Source: Anaerolineae bacterium (lineage in GTDB: Bacteria > Chloroflexota > Anaerolineae > Promineifilales > Promineifilaceae). From it: 6,712 nt of DNA. Of the stretch, positions 4,759-6,712 are shown in pieces (positions within the stretch are counted from its first letter, which is position 1; each line of letters begins with the position of its first letter). Both the position numbers and the translations under genes were made by a program. The DNA lies in the NCBI GenBank assembly GCA_028284105.1, contig JANQSK010000974.1:1-6712 (forward strand). Direction: 5' to 3'. Under the pieces are notes generated by a model that had not been told where the DNA came from, ran no database searches, and was given only the letters and a program-made list of their open reading frames with translations.

Positions 4759-6654
4759 ATGTCTAAACCTGGAATTTTGTTTAACGAGCTCATCGATCAA
4801 TACAAGCTTGAAAAGCATCTGTCGCAAAAGCGTGTGACCGATCATTTTGTGGCTTTTGACGTTGACGAAAATGACCAGGTCAGTATTGAGATTCTTTTAC
4901 CCTCCTTAGCAAATGACCAAAAATATTCAAATCGGTTTATTTCTAAAATTCAATCCGTTGCTCAACTCAATCATCCTAATATTGCTCAAATTTTTCAAGT
5001 AGGGGTGGCTCCAAATAAACGGCCGTATTTTGCCCGAGAATTTATCGAAGGCATAAGCCTCAAAGAACGATTCAATGAGCTAAAAAATCAAGATCACCCC
5101 GTACACAGCATTTATGCGCTCAAGCTTGTTCGCCAAATCACCGATGCCTTATCACTGGCTGAACGATTAGATATTTTTCATCACGATTTAAATCCTGAAA
5201 ACATCCTCTTTCAGTCAGATGGAAAAATTACGCTTGTAGACATTGGCATTCCAAGGATTCCCAAAAACGAAAATGACCAATTTTTAGGGAATATCAATTT
5301 TGACACACGCTACTGGTCCCCTGAACAAATCCAAAACAAGTCAATCGATGCTCGCAGCCATGTTTATAGCCTCGGTGTGATTCTATTTGAGGTCCTCACA
5401 GGTCACGTCATTCAAGAAACTAGCCCATCTGGCTCAATCTTATCTCGTCAAGGCAATAAATCAGCCTTAGAGAAACTGCGCTCTGACCTCGCTCCTGAAA
5501 CGGTCCGTTTGGTGCAAAAAGCGTTGCGTACTTCTCCTCGTTCGCGGTTCAACAACTGCTCTGATTTGCTTGCTGCAATTGATGAAGCAATTCAGGCTGA
5601 AGAGTTTGTTTTGCACTCAGGGAATATTGTGGGGCAAAGAAGACCGATTCCCCGACTACTCTTAACGGTTGGGGCCCCCATTCTTCTCGTTTTGTTAGCC
5701 ACAATTATTGGGTTTATTCTCGTCCGGAATGGAAACGATACGGCCGTTGATGATGGCGAAATTACACCGCCAGCGATTGCTGTAGAACCCACCCAAATAC
5801 CTATCCAGCCAACTGACGAACCTACACCGACATTAACAGTTGAAGCAGATACACCTGTGCCACCAGTAGAGCAGCTTGCTTTGGTTTCACCCCAAGAAGG
5901 CGAAACAATAGTATCAGGAGACTTTGTAATCTTGAGCTGGACGTGGGCGGAACTTTTAGAAGAAAATCAAGAATTTATCATCGTGGGCACCTATGATGAT
6001 GATCAATTTGTTTTTGAAGATGCAACTATCTCTACCAATGGCAACAATCACGAAGCTGCAATACCCATTGAAGCGTTTGACTTTCAAGAAGGCATCTATC
6101 AATGGCAAATTATTCTTCTTTCAAGCATTACACGGACAGCAATTGCTCAAAGTGATACGCGCTCTTTTATTTTTGAATCTACGGCAACAGCAACGCCTAC
6201 ATTAACTTTAACACCCACCAATACACCAACATTCACACCTTCACCAACCATTGAAGTGCCCCCAGAGGTGCGAATCATTTTAAGCTCTGTTAGTCTACGT
6301 AGCGGACCGAGCACCCAATATGATATTTTGCGATTTTTGCTTGAGGGGGATGTTGTTCAAGTCATCGGACGCAATTCGGAAGGAACTTGGATCAATGTCG
6401 TTACAGAAGATAATCTAGCAGGCTGGTTATCCATCTCTGTAGCAGCACCAGAAGATGGCACAGATTTAGATGCAGTTCCGACTGCCGCCACTATTCCTGC
6501 CGTTCCTACAGCCACCAATACATCAATTCCAACTGCCACACCCACATTTACGCCTGAGCCACCCCCATCAAACGGAGGCGGCGGTGACAGCGGAGGTGGC
6601 GGTGGCGGTGGTGGAAATAATCCACCGCCCACAAAGACTCCACCCCCACCATGA
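4759..6654 (+). CDS. Membrane-anchored Ser/Thr kinase-like receptor (probable pseudokinase) with Ig-like and SH3b ectodomain
   Basis: The product has 631 residues. An in-frame TAA sits directly before the ATG, so no earlier start is possible in this frame. Domains: Hanks-type kinase fold (about 14-280), a membrane helix (about 299-322), a Pro/Thr linker, an Ig-like domain (about 372-474; LSWTW, PIEAF, YQWQIIL), a second linker, a bacterial SH3 domain (about 503-562; VSLRSGPSTQYDILRFL, GTWINVV, AGWLS), and a Pro/Thr, poly-Gly and Pro tail. Family members with this layout are PknB-like receptors. Many active-site residues differ: the glycine loop reads SQKRVT, VAIK reads VSIE (Glu44), the alpha-C Glu is Lys63, HRDLKPEN reads HHDLNPEN, the P+1 Thr is Asp182 and the alpha-F Asp is His201. 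Asp143, Asn148 and the DFG-type Asp161 remain. Loss of phosphotransfer is likely but inferred. SH3b domains often bind cell-wall peptides. It is paralogous to the gene at 1-1462. Confidence 0.92.
   Translation: MSKPGILFNELIDQYKLEKHLSQKRVTDHFVAFDVDENDQVSIEILLPSLANDQKYSNRFISKIQSVAQLNHPNIAQIFQVGVAPNKRPYFAREFIEGISLKERFNELKNQDHPVHSIYALKLVRQITDALSLAERLDIFHHDLNPENILFQSDGKITLVDIGIPRIPKNENDQFLGNINFDTRYWSPEQIQNKSIDARSHVYSLGVILFEVLTGHVIQETSPSGSILSRQGNKSALEKLRSDLAPETVRLVQKALRTSPRSRFNNCSDLLAAIDEAIQAEEFVLHSGNIVGQRRPIPRLLLTVGAPILLVLLATIIGFILVRNGNDTAVDDGEITPPAIAVEPTQIPIQPTDEPTPTLTVEADTPVPPVEQLALVSPQEGETIVSGDFVILSWTWAELLEENQEFIIVGTYDDDQFVFEDATISTNGNNHEAAIPIEAFDFQEGIYQWQIILLSSITRTAIAQSDTRSFIFESTATATPTLTLTPTNTPTFTPSPTIEVPPEVRIILSSVSLRSGPSTQYDILRFLLEGDVVQVIGRNSEGTWINVVTEDNLAGWLSISVAAPEDGTDLDAVPTAATIPAVPTATNTSIPTATPTFTPEPPPSNGGGGDSGGGGGGGGNNPPPTKTPPPP
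5653..5724 (+). other. Transmembrane helix of the second kinase-like protein
   Basis: Residues about 299-322 (core LLLTVGAPILLVLLATIIGF) form a long hydrophobic stretch. It follows GQRRPIPR on the kinase side, so positive residues lie on the expected cytoplasmic face, and is followed by VRNGNDTAVDDGE outside. This supports a cytoplasmic kinase fold and an external SH3b. Confidence 0.9.
6265..6444 (+). other. Bacterial SH3 (SH3b) domain
   Basis: Residues 503-562 contain the SH3b hallmarks: a V-x-L-R-S-G-P-S-T-x-Y opening, a G-D-V-V-Q-V-I-G strand, G-T-W-I-N-V, and a closing A-G-W-L-S. In other bacterial proteins these domains target peptidoglycan or its peptides. It occupies the same place as the LysM of the paralogue, between two Pro/Thr linkers. 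Confidence 0.9.
6574..6615 (+). repeat. GGN low-complexity run coding for the poly-Gly tail
   Basis: Fourteen codons, twelve of them Gly with one Asp-Ser break, are followed by NNPPPTKTPPPP and the stop. The run, its interruption and the Pro-rich end resemble 1361-1414 in the first kinase-like gene. Codons mix GGC, GGT and GGA, so it is not a simple single-triplet expansion. Confidence 0.85.
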
Positions 6655-6712
6655 TTTGGCATTGACGGAATCATCCATAAAACAAAAAAGTCTCCTTGTT
6701 CTTTTACATTTA

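Noticed and set aside
6357..6674. Reverse-strand 105-codon frame rich in Pro and Gly
   Set aside because: It is the mirror of the Pro/Thr and poly-Gly coding region of the second receptor and carries no independent signal.
6655..6712. Terminator or promoter after the second receptor
   Set aside because: An AAAAG/CTTTT pairing and a lone TTGACG (6662-6667) are present, but the stem is too short, no fitting -10 follows, and the window ends. Nothing can be supported.

Overview
The window holds three genes, all on the + strand, and no RNA genes, mobile elements or CRISPR arrays that I can see. The base composition leans AT by eye. The proteins have long Pro/Thr linkers of the TPTPTNTP type, DUF11-type repeats, an FLPMIIRD linker, and Hanks-type kinases carrying extracellular LysM or SH3b domains. 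Together these suggest a Chloroflexota bacterium of the Anaerolineae/Ardenticatenia kind. That placement is an inference from protein style, not from a marker gene.

Layout. (1) Positions 1-1462 hold the 3' part of a membrane-anchored Ser/Thr-kinase-like protein: a kinase C-lobe, one transmembrane helix, an Ig-like domain, a LysM domain and a poly-Gly/Pro tail. Its 5' end lies outside the window. (2) Positions 1463-1736 are intergenic and end in a strong GGAGGG ribosome binding site. (3) Positions 1737-4472 encode a 911-residue secreted protein: a signal peptide, seven DUF11-like beta-sandwich repeats that each carry one Cys pair, the FLPMIIRD linker, and a PPC-like domain. (4) Positions 4473-4758 are intergenic, with a perfect 15-bp hairpin terminator and a promoter that lies almost on the next start codon. 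(5) Positions 4759-6654 hold a complete second kinase-like receptor, paralogous to the first but ending in an SH3b domain instead of LysM. (6) The last 58 bases show nothing clear.

The most notable point is that both kinase-like domains have lost residues normally needed for phosphotransfer, and they have lost different ones. The first has Gly in place of the DFG Asp. The second has no glycine loop, has the VAIK Lys replaced by Glu and the alpha-C Glu replaced by Lys (an apparent swap of the salt-bridge charges), and has lost the HRDLK Lys. Both have lost the alpha-F Asp and the P+1-loop Thr. They look like a pair of pseudokinase receptors with wall-binding ectodomains on either side of a gene for a large secreted repeat protein. 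A plausible but untested reading is a surface-sensing or scaffolding module in which the kinase folds bind partners and do not phosphorylate.

A separate signal is the 8-bp palindrome ACGGCCGT. It occurs six times in about 3.5 kb, in two genes and in more than one reading frame, and resembles a highly iterated palindrome.
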